A stretch of DNA of 64,000 nucleotides. Origin: Candidatus Synechococcus calcipolaris G9. GTDB taxonomy: Bacteria > Cyanobacteriota > Cyanobacteriia > Thermosynechococcales > Thermosynechococcaceae. The DNA lies in the NCBI RefSeq assembly GCF_029582805.1, contig NZ_JAKKUT010000005.1, positions 124,001 through 188,000 on the forward strand. Direction: 5' to 3'. Both the position numbers and the translations under genes were made by a program. The notes under the pieces are model-generated. The model ran no database searches. It was not told the DNA's origin and worked only from the letters and a program-made list of their open reading frames with translations. Shown one piece after another: positions 54,174 to 63,223 of the stretch. The stretch's first letter is position 1. Each line of letters starts with the position of its first letter.

Positions 54174-55238
54174 TTGGCTCACATCAAAAATATTGCCTCT
54201 GGATTTGGAGCTTCTTTATTTGCCCTAGGCGTTTTGATGGGTGGGGCCTATGGTGACTTGGTAAATGCCTCTACGGACACCCCCATCAACCTTGCCATTA
54301 ACCCCCTAGAAGATTATCTGCTTGGCCCCGGTGATGTTCTGTTTGTGGAGGTCGTGAATCTACCCGATGATGTTACTAGGGAAAAACGTTTCCGAGTTGC
54401 CCTAGATGGTTCTATCACCCTACCTCTAGTGGGACGTTTGATGGTCGCCGAGAAAACCATCCCCCAAGTTCAACGGGAAGTCTTGGCAGCCTATGACAAA
54501 ATTATGCGTTATCCTTCCGTTACGGTTGCTTTGGAGACACCGCGCCCCCTGAGAATTCTGGTTTCAGGGGAGGTACAGCGGCCAGGAACCTATAATCTCC
54601 GTTTAGATAATACAGGGGAATGGCCAACCTTGACCCGTCTTTTGTCTGAAGCCGGGGGCATTACCCAATTGGCGGATGTTCGTAATGTGGAAGTGCGCCG
54701 TTCCTTGGGCCAAGGGCGGACAGCGGTGACAAAGGTTAATCTTTGGGATCTAATTCAGTCCGGGGATGCCAGCCAAGACCTTACGGTGCGTAGTGATGAT
54801 GTGATTGTCATTCCCAAAGCCGAGGTTGTTAACGCCGCCGAAGCGGTGCGGGTCGCCTCCGCCAATTTTTCGCCGGCAGCTATTCCGGTTCAAGTCATTG
54901 GTGAAGTCATTCGTCCGGGGTTAGTACAGGTTCCAGCCAATGCCACCCTCAATCAAGCCTTGGGAGCCGCAGGTGGGTTCAATATGCGTCGGGCTAATCG
55001 TGCCTCTGTTGTGCTTGTGCGTTTAGATCGGGATGGGAACGTTACAAAACGGACAATACCTGTTAATCTAGCTGACAATCCCAATGATGTTACCAATCCC
55101 GTTTTGCGGGAAAATGACATTGTTATGGTAGGTCGTTCTGGCTTAACCCAACTGGGAGATAGTTTAGCCGATGTCTTTCAGCCCCTCAATTCCCTGGGAG
55201 CCTTAACGTTGTTTTTGCGTGTGTTTGGTGATCTTTAA
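54174..55238 (+). CDS. Polysaccharide export protein (Wza-like, SLBB)
   Basis: 354 residues. A signal-peptide-like start (ASGFGASLFALGVLMGGAYG) is followed by the poly_export domain (YLLGPGDVLFVEVVN, DGSITLPLVGRLMVAEKTIPQ) and two SLBB domains (LRILVSGEVQRPGTYNL and IPVQVIGEVIRPGLVQV). It should form an outer-membrane or periplasmic ring for exopolysaccharide export, working with the Wzc-like protein two genes downstream. The initiator is TTG at 54174 with AAAGGGGG at good distance. The lipobox cysteine typical of Wza is not visible. Confidence 0.9.
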   Translation: MAHIKNIASGFGASLFALGVLMGGAYGDLVNASTDTPINLAINPLEDYLLGPGDVLFVEVVNLPDDVTREKRFRVALDGSITLPLVGRLMVAEKTIPQVQREVLAAYDKIMRYPSVTVALETPRPLRILVSGEVQRPGTYNLRLDNTGEWPTLTRLLSEAGGITQLADVRNVEVRRSLGQGRTAVTKVNLWDLIQSGDASQDLTVRSDDVIVIPKAEVVNAAEAVRVASANFSPAAIPVQVIGEVIRPGLVQVPANATLNQALGAAGGFNMRRANRASVVLVRLDRDGNVTKRTIPVNLADNPNDVTNPVLRENDIVMVGRSGLTQLGDSLADVFQPLNSLGALTLFLRVFGDL

Positions 55239-55276
55239 AAATTAGTGAGATTTGATGTTCGTGTGTGGGACTAAGC

Positions 55277-56548
55277 ATGCCTCTTGACTCTGTGCAAAAT
55301 TTATGTATTGTCACCCAGTACTACCCACCGGACTATGCGGCCACAGGGCAACTCATTGAAGAACTTGCCAAGTATCTCAGTGATCAAAATGTTCGCGTTA
55401 AGGTTTTTGCAGGCCAACCGGGTTATGCCTTTAGTCGACTCATGGCTCCTCGCTACGAATCCCAAGATAATCTCACCATTAAGCGCACACGCACAGCACG
55501 TTTTTGGCCCCGACGAATTCGGGGACGCTTAATTAATGGCTTACTTTTTTGTGTGCGATCGCTCCTGCATATCATAAAATCCCATCGACAGGTGGATGTT
55601 CTCCTGTTGACTACTGAGCCGCCCTACTTGACGTTTATTGGTTATCTGCTCAATCGACTATTGGGCATGCGTTATATTTGTCTACTGTATGATCTCTATC
55701 CCCAGGTTGCCGTTGAACTCAAAGTGGTTCAGCCCCACCACTGGCTCGTTAAGCTGTGGAATCATTGTAATCATTTGGCATGGCAGCGATCGGATTCGAT
55801 TATTGTTTTGAGTGAATCCATGCGGCAACGGGTCATTGCGGATTGTCCTGATATTGCCCATAAAGTTAATGTCATTCCTAACTGGGCCAATCCCAGTCAG
55901 ATTGTGCCCATGGCAAAGGCCGATAATTGGTTTGCCCAGGATCATCATCTTGTCGATAAATTTACTATTCTCTATTCTGGCAATCTGGGGCGCTGTCATG
56001 ATGTGGATACCATTTTGGCCGCAGCGGCAAAGTTACGGCATAAGCCTGTTACTTTTGTGTTCATTGGTGGCGGTGCGAAAAAAGCAGATTGTGTCCAGAG
56101 GGTTGAAGAACTAGGACTAGAAAATTGCCTATTCCTGCCCTATCAGGATAAGGATGTGTTGCCCTACTCCCTAACTGCCTGTGATCTATCACTAGTTAGC
56201 ATTGACATCGGAATGGAAGGATTAGTTGCTCCCAGTAAGCTGTATGGAATTTTGGCTGCGGGACGACCGGTTCTGGCCATTTGTCCACCCACGTCTTACT
56301 TACGACAAGTTCTCACCGATGGTCAGTGTGGCATGGCCGTTAATAATGGTGATGCGGACGCGCTAGTTGACTTTGTGGATTACTTAATGGAAAATCCTCA
56401 GGTGGGCGATCGCCTGGGACAGGCCGGACGTAGCTATTTATTGAGAAATTACACCTTAGATGTCGCTGGGCAACAGTATGCAGATGTTGTGAAAGGTCAA
56501 ACAAACCAGTCATCCTTAAAAACTCACTTTGTAAAACAAAATACTTAG
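55277..56548 (+). CDS. Glycosyltransferase family 4, WcaI-like
   Basis: 423 residues. N-terminal Rossmann half with NLCIVTQYYPPDYAATGQLI, a family feature of WcaI-type enzymes, and a C-terminal half with FTILYSGNLGRCHD, FIGGGAKK and ACDLSLVSIDIGMEGLVAPSKLYGILAAGRPV, containing the GT4 motif around the nucleotide-sugar site. It adds a sugar to a lipid-linked intermediate in polysaccharide synthesis. GGGA six bases before the ATG supports the start; a GTG at 55265 is possible. It sits between export genes in one strand group. Confidence 0.9.
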   Translation: MPLDSVQNLCIVTQYYPPDYAATGQLIEELAKYLSDQNVRVKVFAGQPGYAFSRLMAPRYESQDNLTIKRTRTARFWPRRIRGRLINGLLFCVRSLLHIIKSHRQVDVLLLTTEPPYLTFIGYLLNRLLGMRYICLLYDLYPQVAVELKVVQPHHWLVKLWNHCNHLAWQRSDSIIVLSESMRQRVIADCPDIAHKVNVIPNWANPSQIVPMAKADNWFAQDHHLVDKFTILYSGNLGRCHDVDTILAAAAKLRHKPVTFVFIGGGAKKADCVQRVEELGLENCLFLPYQDKDVLPYSLTACDLSLVSIDIGMEGLVAPSKLYGILAAGRPVLAICPPTSYLRQVLTDGQCGMAVNNGDADALVDFVDYLMENPQVGDRLGQAGRSYLLRNYTLDVAGQQYADVVKGQTNQSSLKTHFVKQNT

Positions 56549-56558
56549 GAGTCTTCTG

Positions 56559-58916
56559 GTGTCAAATGCTCAGCCAATATCCTCAGAAAATCAACGCCCT
56601 GCTATGGATATAAATTCAAATATTCAAAACAGTAATCAGAATGGCTATTCTTTAGAAGATATCGAGAGGATTGATCCTGACATTGATGAATCCAAAAGTG
56701 ATCTTGCAAAGTTTTTTGATCTTCTTAAACGTCGTTGGTTTGTTCTTTTTGGTGCGGCGGGGGCAACGGCTGCTTTCATGGTGGTTTCCTATCTGGTGAA
56801 TCCCCGAATCTATCAAGGGGAATTTCGCCTATTAATTGAACCGATCGCCCAGGGGGGTGGGGGGGCTGCGGGGGCGGGCACAACGGCCCAAGTGTTATCG
56901 CGACTGCAATCTGTGCCGGGTCTGTTGGTTCCCAGTCAAGGACGGGATATTGGCTCCCAAATCCAAGTTTTAGCCAGTGACTCCGTTTTAGACCCAGTCG
57001 CTGAAAAAATTGAGGAACAGTATCCTAACGTCACTACAGGTTCGTTGCTGTCCAATATGAAAGTGACGAATGTCTTAAATGGAAATTTACCGACAAAACT
57101 CGTTAATGTTAGCTATAGAGCCACGAATCGAGAACAAGTAGCCTACGTTTTAGAGCAGCTTGCCCAGGGCTTTATTAACTATAGTGAGGACGAACGTCAA
57201 AATCAAATCGAAGAAAATCTCCGCTTTATTAATGCTGAAATCAGTCGACAAATTAGTAATTTAGATGGCTATGAAGCGGACATGGCCCAATTTCGCACTG
57301 GAAATGAAATCTATCTTCCGGCAGAGCAGGCCACTGCCCTGAGTGCCCAACTAGATGAGTTAACTCAAGCCCGGCAGCAAAATCGTGCCGCCGCTGAAGC
57401 AGCCCTAGCAACCTATCAAAATATTCAAGCTCAGTTGCAGATGACTCCCCAAGAGGCCCTGGTTGCTACAAATTTAAGTGCTTCAAAGTCTTATGCAACT
57501 CGACTGGAAGAACTTCAAAAAGTAGAGCGGGATTTGGCGGAGCAGTTAGGACGATTCCGGGAAGATACGCCGATTGTGCAAGCGTTGCAGGAGCAGCGCC
57601 GAGTAATGCTCGAACAAGTAAAAGCTGAGGCCCAAAATGTGGCGGGGGCCAATGCCGATCTGGTACAATTCCCTGAAAATCTAGGGTATCAAAGCCCAAC
57701 TTCTGCTGGAATTATTGGACAATATATTGAGGCAGCGATTGAATACGACGCGCTGCGGCGCACGGATCAAATTCTCGCCCAGGCGGAGGAGCAGGTTCTA
57801 TCGGAAATTCGTCGCTTTGCAGATTTAGTTAAAGACTACAACCAAATTGAGTTGCGATTAAAAACGGGGATTGAATCTTTAGGGTTATTATTGCAATCTC
57901 GGCAAGCCTTGCAAATGCAGCTCGCCCAAAATGATTTTTCCTGGCAGTTATTGACGGATATTAGTGAGGCAAGGGTTTACCCCGTTCGCCCCTTTTCACG
58001 GGTTTTGCTTTTTGCGGCGATCGCCAGTGTCATTGTGGGCATTGCGGCGGCCTATATAGTAGATGCCCTAAATAGCTCCTATGTTTCCCTAGAGCAGTTA
58101 AAGGAAAAAGTAAAGTTACCGATTCTGGGTATCATTCCCAAGCATCGGAGTTCCATTCAGTCTAAATTCCAGCAATTTTCCAGTCCCACTCCCTCAGTCT
58201 CCTTTTGGGGCTTAAATCATTCCCTGGCATCGGTGGGGCAGAGGGCCCTTTTTGATGAAAGCTTTAACGCATTGTTGAGTAATCTCCAACTTCTTGACAG
58301 TGGCAAAACAATGGCCATTACTTCCCCAGCGAGCAAGGATGGGCGGACAACGATCGCCACAAATCTTGCCCTTGCGGCGGCGGCCATGGGCAAAAAAGTG
58401 TTACTGGTGGATGCTGACCTGCGCCGGCCAGGAATTCACCGTGAATTAGGCCTACCCAATCAAGTGGGTTTGTCCGATATCTTAGGAGCAGATCACCTGT
58501 GGACTAAATCAGCCTTGGAGGAATCCCTCGGCTATAGTCTGTCCAATCTAGTGGTTCTAACGGCTGGATCACCGCGACCGGATGCCATTGGTTTGCTAAC
58601 ATCGGAGTCCATGGCAGACCTTCTTGCCGTTAGCAAAGATGTGTTTGATCTGGTGATTTTTGATACGCCACCCTTGGTTTTATTTGCTGATGCAAAACTG
58701 ATTACAACTCGTGTCGATAGTGCCCTATTAGTTGTGAATATGGGACGGACAAAACGGGATTACTTGCAACAGGCAATTCAAGATTACCGCACTAGTCTAC
58801 GGGGTAAATTATTAGGCTTAGTTGTAAACCGCTGTAATGCAACCGGTATGAATCGGCTGTATCGCCAATACAATACAGAAAGTGAACAACGCCCTCTCTT
58901 AGCCAAGCTTCCCTAG
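56559..58916 (+). CDS. Wzc-like tyrosine autokinase / polysaccharide co-polymerase
   Basis: 785 residues. A Wzz-type membrane domain with spans at about 59-80 and 478-502 surrounds a long helical periplasmic region (about 80-475). The C-terminal cytosolic BY-kinase-like ATPase begins at about 585 with MAITSPASKDGRTT, followed by Walker A' LLVDADLRRP and Walker B FDLVIFDTPP. The P-loop lysine is replaced by Arg (DGRTT at 594-598), and the C-terminal tail has only two tyrosines (768, 771) instead of a cluster. It may control polymer length even if kinase activity is reduced. GTG start. aroB follows without a gap. Confidence 0.9.
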   Translation: MSNAQPISSENQRPAMDINSNIQNSNQNGYSLEDIERIDPDIDESKSDLAKFFDLLKRRWFVLFGAAGATAAFMVVSYLVNPRIYQGEFRLLIEPIAQGGGGAAGAGTTAQVLSRLQSVPGLLVPSQGRDIGSQIQVLASDSVLDPVAEKIEEQYPNVTTGSLLSNMKVTNVLNGNLPTKLVNVSYRATNREQVAYVLEQLAQGFINYSEDERQNQIEENLRFINAEISRQISNLDGYEADMAQFRTGNEIYLPAEQATALSAQLDELTQARQQNRAAAEAALATYQNIQAQLQMTPQEALVATNLSASKSYATRLEELQKVERDLAEQLGRFREDTPIVQALQEQRRVMLEQVKAEAQNVAGANADLVQFPENLGYQSPTSAGIIGQYIEAAIEYDALRRTDQILAQAEEQVLSEIRRFADLVKDYNQIELRLKTGIESLGLLLQSRQALQMQLAQNDFSWQLLTDISEARVYPVRPFSRVLLFAAIASVIVGIAAAYIVDALNSSYVSLEQLKEKVKLPILGIIPKHRSSIQSKFQQFSSPTPSVSFWGLNHSLASVGQRALFDESFNALLSNLQLLDSGKTMAITSPASKDGRTTIATNLALAAAAMGKKVLLVDADLRRPGIHRELGLPNQVGLSDILGADHLWTKSALEESLGYSLSNLVVLTAGSPRPDAIGLLTSESMADLLAVSKDVFDLVIFDTPPLVLFADAKLITTRVDSALLVVNMGRTKRDYLQQAIQDYRTSLRGKLLGLVVNRCNATGMNRLYRQYNTESEQRPLLAKLP

Positions 58917-60032
58917 ATGGTCGTTATTCCCGTTAAATTACCCAGCCAATCCTACGAAGTGGTGATAGCAGCCGGTGGGCGTTATCAGGTTGGTTCATAC
59001 TTAGAAAAATTATCTAACATTGCTTCTGATGTGCCCCTATTAATTGTTTCCAACCCGAAAATTTGGCAACTTTATGGTCAGGATATTCAATTAGCCTTAA
59101 AAAAAGCAGGATTTAAGAGTGCCCATTGTGTCTTGCCAGCGGGGGAACGGTATAAGACCCTGAAAACATTGCAAAAAATCTATGATGCGGCTTTAGCCCA
59201 TCGCCTAGAGCGGCGATCAACCCTTATTGCCCTTGGTGGTGGAGTGATTGGGGATATGACGGGTTTTGCGGCGGCAACTTGGCTCCGGGGTATCAATGTT
59301 GTTCAAATTCCCACTAGTTTACTGGCCATGGTCGATGCCTCCATTGGCGGCAAAACGGGGGTTAACCATCCTCAGGGCAAAAATTTAATTGGTGCATTTC
59401 ACCAACCGCGTCTAGTTCTCATTGATCCCGATGTCCTGAAAACCTTACCTCGGCGAGAATTTCGGGCGGCGATCGCCGAAGTGATCAAATATGGGGTGAT
59501 TTGGGATCCACAGTTATTTAGCCAACTAGAAGCGTTACCCCGATTAGATGATCATCGCTATATTTCCCCTGAGCAATTACTAGAAATTTTAGAACGTTCC
59601 TGTCAGGCGAAGGTGGATGTTGTCACCAAGGATGAGCGGGAAGCGGGGTTACGGGCAATCTTAAATTATGGTCACACCCTGGGCCATGCCCTAGAAAGTA
59701 TTGGCAACTATCGCCTCTTTAACCATGGCGAAGCTGTTGCCTTGGGAATGATTGGGGCAGGGGCGATCGCCACGGCGTTAGGCTACTGGTCAGAAGCAGA
59801 GGAAGCAGCCCAGTTACAATTAATTCAAAAAGCTAAATTACCGACATCCATTTCCGCCAAGCTAGATCACTCAGATATTATGACCCTCTTAAGTAGTGAC
59901 AAGAAAGTTCAAGGGGGGCAAATTCGTTTCGTTTTACCCAAAGGAATTGGTCAAGCTGAAATCACTGACCAAGTTCCCCAGGACATTATTGCCCAAGCCC
60001 TAGCAAAACTCTGCTCAGTCGTTGCTACCTAA
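58917..60032 (+). CDS. aroB: 3-dehydroquinate synthase
   Basis: 371 residues. Second step of the shikimate pathway. Conserved blocks: [23 protein letters not shown] (NAD site), [33 protein letters not shown] and the metal-ligand histidines in [12 protein letters not shown] and [11 protein letters not shown]. Its ATG directly follows the stop of the Wzc-like gene, so it appears to be co-transcribed with the polysaccharide genes, an unrelated function. The window gives no reason to suppose a special role. Confidence 0.95.
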   Translation: MVVIPVKLPSQSYEVVIAAGGRYQVGSYLEKLSNIASDVPLLIVSNPKIWQLYGQDIQLALKKAGFKSAHCVLPAGERYKTLKTLQKIYDAALAHRLERRSTLIALGGGVIGDMTGFAAATWLRGINVVQIPTSLLAMVDASIGGKTGVNHPQGKNLIGAFHQPRLVLIDPDVLKTLPRREFRAAIAEVIKYGVIWDPQLFSQLEALPRLDDHRYISPEQLLEILERSCQAKVDVVTKDEREAGLRAILNYGHTLGHALESIGNYRLFNHGEAVALGMIGAGAIATALGYWSEAEEAAQLQLIQKAKLPTSISAKLDHSDIMTLLSSDKKVQGGQIRFVLPKGIGQAEITDQVPQDIIAQALAKLCSVVAT

Positions 60033-60049
60033 ACGTCCCTTAATCCTTA

Positions 60050-60085
60050 CAAAAACTGGCCCCCTAGAAGCTCTAGGATGGCCAG
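60050..60085 (-). terminator. Terminator of the cpc operon
   Basis: Read on the minus strand, CTGGCC pairs with GGCCAG (outer arms, 60080-60085 and 60056-60061), with inner arms CCTAG and CTAGG, and the hairpin is followed by TTTTTG. On the plus strand it lies after aroB but has no T-run there. Confidence 0.7.
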
Positions 60086-60150
60086 CTTGAATTATTGAAT
60101 TGGTGAAATTCTAATTCTCTAAAATTAGAAAAGATGAATGAGCCTTAGGT

Positions 60151-60909
60151 TTAGCGACGGGGTACCTTGCTGAGATAATCCAGATCGGAAGCCCGTAGTT
60201 GCTGGGCATAGCGAGTCTTGGGGGCGATCGCCGCGGCCAAGTCCCGATATTTCCGTGGATCTCCCTCGGCCAATTGCCGTTCCTGGAATTTGCGACTGTA
60301 GAATTTCTCCACCGTAAATCGCCAGTCGGTGGTTGTTGTACCCACTTTATCCCGATACTCATAGCCATAGCGGGGCGTTACCAGGTTAAAGGGACGGCTC
60401 TCCATCCGCTTCCGCTGGTAAGGTACGGTGAAATCCCCAAAGGCTTGGGTATACTCATCACTATCGATCAGAGCATCAATAAACCCAGCAAAACCAAGGG
60501 TACCAATTTTAATCGACCAGGCAATTTTCTCCGCTTCATTGTATGCACTCCGCCCCAAGAAGCGACGCAGGCAGATATCCACCAGTCGATAGTTGTCGTT
60601 GACAGCAACCACGGTATTATAGAACCGCTCCGATTTTGCCAATTCCCGAATAAAGTCACGCACCGTTAGGGAGCGATTAGCAAACCGGGTCTCTAGGGTA
60701 ATCTGACGATTGAACTGAATCGTAGCATGCTCACTAAACACCTGACGGTAACTGGCCCAAATAATCGAGCGAATTTCACCAGGGGAAGCCGCATCCTCAA
60801 TTCGATAGATATAGGGGGTATCTTCATTTAAGTCAGCCGTACCAAAACTAACCACACGGTGGTTTTGACTGGTCGGTTTATAGGCTAACAAGGGCAAATC
60901 CATTGGCAT
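60151..60909 (-). CDS. cpcG: Phycobilisome rod-core linker CpcG, copy 3
   Basis: 252 residues. A single PBS linker domain: [48 protein letters not shown] and [24 protein letters not shown]. It attaches phycocyanin rods to the allophycocyanin core on the cytosolic thylakoid surface. The C-terminus is hydrophilic (ending YLSKVPRR), without the membrane anchor of CpcL-type linkers. It is the last gene of the block and is followed by a terminator. It differs more from the two other copies than those do from each other. Confidence 0.93.
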   Translation of the reverse strand: MPMDLPLLAYKPTSQNHRVVSFGTADLNEDTPYIYRIEDAASPGEIRSIIWASYRQVFSEHATIQFNRQITLETRFANRSLTVRDFIRELAKSERFYNTVVAVNDNYRLVDICLRRFLGRSAYNEAEKIAWSIKIGTLGFAGFIDALIDSDEYTQAFGDFTVPYQRKRMESRPFNLVTPRYGYEYRDKVGTTTTDWRFTVEKFYSRKFQERQLAEGDPRKYRDLAAAIAPKTRYAQQLRASDLDYLSKVPRR

Positions 60910-60947
60910 CTCCCAAAATCAAATTGCTAAATGAACAAAAGCTCAAC

Positions 60948-61688
60948 CTAGATCAACGGAAAGGCCGCTGTCGGGTTAATGGACGCAGGCACTGCACTAC
61001 CCTCGGCTCGGCTCGTATCAGGAATCTGGATAGAGTCCGTCTGCACAGAGGTGAAGGGAACGGGAACGATAGTAACCGTGCGGGCCATGGCGAGAAAATT
61101 ATTAATGTCTCCCCATTTGTACCGGCTGTCTTCTAACTTATCGCGCCAGTAGGCCCCATAGCGCGGTGTGACTAAATTAAACGGCCGATCTTTATAGCGT
61201 CGCCGTTGGTAGGGGACGGTGCTATCCCCAAAGTTTTGGCTGTATTCGTCGCTGTCAATGAGAGTATCGACAAATCCCTGCCAGCCCTCAGTGGCAATCT
61301 GAATCGACCAAGCCAGTTCCTCATCTTTACCGTAGGGAGCGCGGCCCAGCAGCCGTTTTAGGGATAGCTCCACAATGCGATAGTTTGAGTTTGTTTCCAC
61401 CACTAAACGGCGAAAGGTCTCAGACTTGGCCAAGCCACGTACAAAATCCCGCACGGAAATGGCTCGATTGCGTAGCTGGGATTCAAGATGGGGTTGGCGG
61501 CTCGTCTGAAGTAAGACATGCTCACTAAAGACTTGCCGATAGGCTGCCCAGATTAATTCATCAATACTGCCAAGATCGGGGCAATCCTCTAGGCGATAGA
61601 GGCGAGGCGTTTCTTCGGTGCCGACATCATAACCCGCAACCCGTTGATTTTGGGAACTGGGGCTATAGTCAAGGAGAGGAATGGACAT
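60948..61688 (-). CDS. cpcG: Phycobilisome rod-core linker CpcG, copy 2
   Basis: 246 residues from the ATG at 61688; the longer frame to 61736 reaches into the preceding cpcG and is not needed. The PBS linker domain ([59 protein letters not shown]) is complete. The C-terminal tail is Pro/Ala-rich and soluble. It starts five bases after the stop of the previous cpcG, so coupling is likely. DNA segments such as GATAGTTTGAGTTTGT are identical to the neighbouring copy. Confidence 0.93.
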   Translation of the reverse strand: MSIPLLDYSPSSQNQRVAGYDVGTEETPRLYRLEDCPDLGSIDELIWAAYRQVFSEHVLLQTSRQPHLESQLRNRAISVRDFVRGLAKSETFRRLVVETNSNYRIVELSLKRLLGRAPYGKDEELAWSIQIATEGWQGFVDTLIDSDEYSQNFGDSTVPYQRRRYKDRPFNLVTPRYGAYWRDKLEDSRYKWGDINNFLAMARTVTIVPVPFTSVQTDSIQIPDTSRAEGSAVPASINPTAAFPLI

Positions 61689-61692
61689 AGGA

Positions 61693-62526
61693 TTACACCT
61701 TGGGCTGGGTGGGCAAATAACGGTAAGGAAGGGCAACTCCAGTAGCTTTGATCGGGGTTGGGGATAGATCGCGATCGCAGGTGCTATCGGGCACTTTCAC
61801 TAAACTAGAGGTAGCCCGGGCCACATGACGCTGACTGTCAATGGTCGGAACCAAGACACTGCGGGCTAAGGATAGGAAATTCGCCGGAATTGCCCCGCGA
61901 ATCACTTGTTTATCTAAGGGGCCAGAGGAATAGTAGCGCACCTGATAGTAAGAGCGGCCAGACATGGCCATTTCCTGGTTGCGCCAGTAGTCACCATAGC
62001 GGGGATTCACCAAGTTGTAAGGACGACTCATCCGCCGCCGCCGTTGGTAGGGCACAATATCCGCACCAAAATTGCTCTGGTATTCATCACTTTCAATCAG
62101 GGCATCAATAAAGCCCTGGAGACCCTTCGTTGCCAGAATAATAGACCAGGCAATTTGTTCATCTTTGTTGTAGGTGGGGCGACCCAGGAAACGCTTAAAG
62201 GAAATATCCACTAAGCGATAGTTTGAGTTTGTATCGGCGACTTGCTGGCGATAAACCTCTGATGTTCCCAGACCGCGAATGAAATCCTGGACGGAAATGG
62301 CTCGGTTTCGTAGTTGAGACTCTAAAAACCGCTGGCGATAACTCTCGATAATCAAATGCTCACTAAAAATCTGGCGATAGGCCGCCCAGATCAAAGCATC
62401 GATCGCCGCATTATCTGTGGCATCGGTTAAGCGATAAATGACGGGGTCATCATCGGCGGGGACTTCAAAACTAGTGACTCGTTGATCCAGAGTTTTGGGT
62501 TTAACACCCAACAAGGGCAAAGACAT
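61693..62526 (-). CDS. cpcG: Phycobilisome rod-core linker CpcG, copy 1
   Basis: 277 residues, the longest of the three. PBS linker domain: AIDALIWAAYRQIFSEHLII, VQDFIRGLGTSEVYRQ, RFLGRPTYNKDEQIAWS and FIDALIESDEYQSNFGADIVPYQRRR. The C-terminal extension of about 90 residues is hydrophilic. It is the first cpcG after cpcF. Three different linkers let the cell vary which rods dock at which core site, a plausible but unproven purpose here. Confidence 0.94.
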   Translation of the reverse strand: MSLPLLGVKPKTLDQRVTSFEVPADDDPVIYRLTDATDNAAIDALIWAAYRQIFSEHLIIESYRQRFLESQLRNRAISVQDFIRGLGTSEVYRQQVADTNSNYRLVDISFKRFLGRPTYNKDEQIAWSIILATKGLQGFIDALIESDEYQSNFGADIVPYQRRRRMSRPYNLVNPRYGDYWRNQEMAMSGRSYYQVRYYSSGPLDKQVIRGAIPANFLSLARSVLVPTIDSQRHVARATSSLVKVPDSTCDRDLSPTPIKATGVALPYRYLPTQPKV

Positions 62527-62540
62527 AGGATACCAATCCT

Positions 62541-63221
62541 CTATAGGGGACGCATGGACACAGGGGAAACAGCTTGAAAAGGTTGTAGGGCTAATTGGGC
62601 CCGGGCCCGCACCGCAATATCCACATCGGCTTGACTGATCTGCTTTAATCGGGCCAGTATCTCGGCGGCAAGAGGCCCGCTCACCGTCGATCCATTCATC
62701 GTAAAAACAAGCAGTTCAGCAAGTGCTACGACAACGGCATAGCGCAAAGACCAATCCGATTCTTGAATCAGTTGGCTGAAGGCGTTCAACACTTGGGTTT
62801 GGGCGGCAACGGCTTCCCGATCGCTCAGTTCTTGCCAGCGAAGGTGGCCCAAGCCCTTAATGGCAGCCCGGCGAACACTGGGGGCAAAATCTGTGAGGGC
62901 CGCTTGCAGAAGTAAATCTAAGGACTGGGGATGACCGATCGCCCCTAGGACACGAATGCTATAGGCCCGGGCCCCATAGTTATACTCATCTAAGGCTGCT
63001 AGGACTGGGGCAACGGCACAATCCCCTAGGTTAATTAAACCCTGAACCGCCGCTAGGGCAGCCCCCGGATTATTATACCCGAGAACCCTAATTAAGGTGG
63101 GTATGGACTCAGGATAAACTAAGTCCGCTAGGGCCTTGACGGCACTGCTTAAAGACTCAGGGGAATCTGCTTGATCAACCGCCGTTATCGCCGCTGCTAC
63201 CGTTGTCGCTGCTGTTGTCAT
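62541..63221 (-). CDS. cpcF: Phycocyanobilin lyase subunit CpcF
   Basis: 226 residues of HEAT-like helical repeats (IPTLIRVLGYNNPGAALAAVQGL, AVAPVLAALDEYNYGARAYSIRVLG, SVRRAAIKGLGHL). With CpcE it forms the lyase that attaches phycocyanobilin to Cys84 of the phycocyanin alpha subunit. It begins two bases after the cpcE stop, the usual coupled pair, and is followed 14 bases on by cpcG. Confidence 0.92.
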   Translation of the reverse strand: MTTAATTVAAAITAVDQADSPESLSSAVKALADLVYPESIPTLIRVLGYNNPGAALAAVQGLINLGDCAVAPVLAALDEYNYGARAYSIRVLGAIGHPQSLDLLLQAALTDFAPSVRRAAIKGLGHLRWQELSDREAVAAQTQVLNAFSQLIQESDWSLRYAVVVALAELLVFTMNGSTVSGPLAAEILARLKQISQADVDIAVRARAQLALQPFQAVSPVSMRPL

Positions 63222-63223
63222 TT

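Noticed and set aside
58917-60032. Sugar-nucleotide cyclase of the 2-deoxy-scyllo-inosose or EEVS type, given the polysaccharide context
   Set aside because: All motifs fit ordinary AroB and the length is standard.
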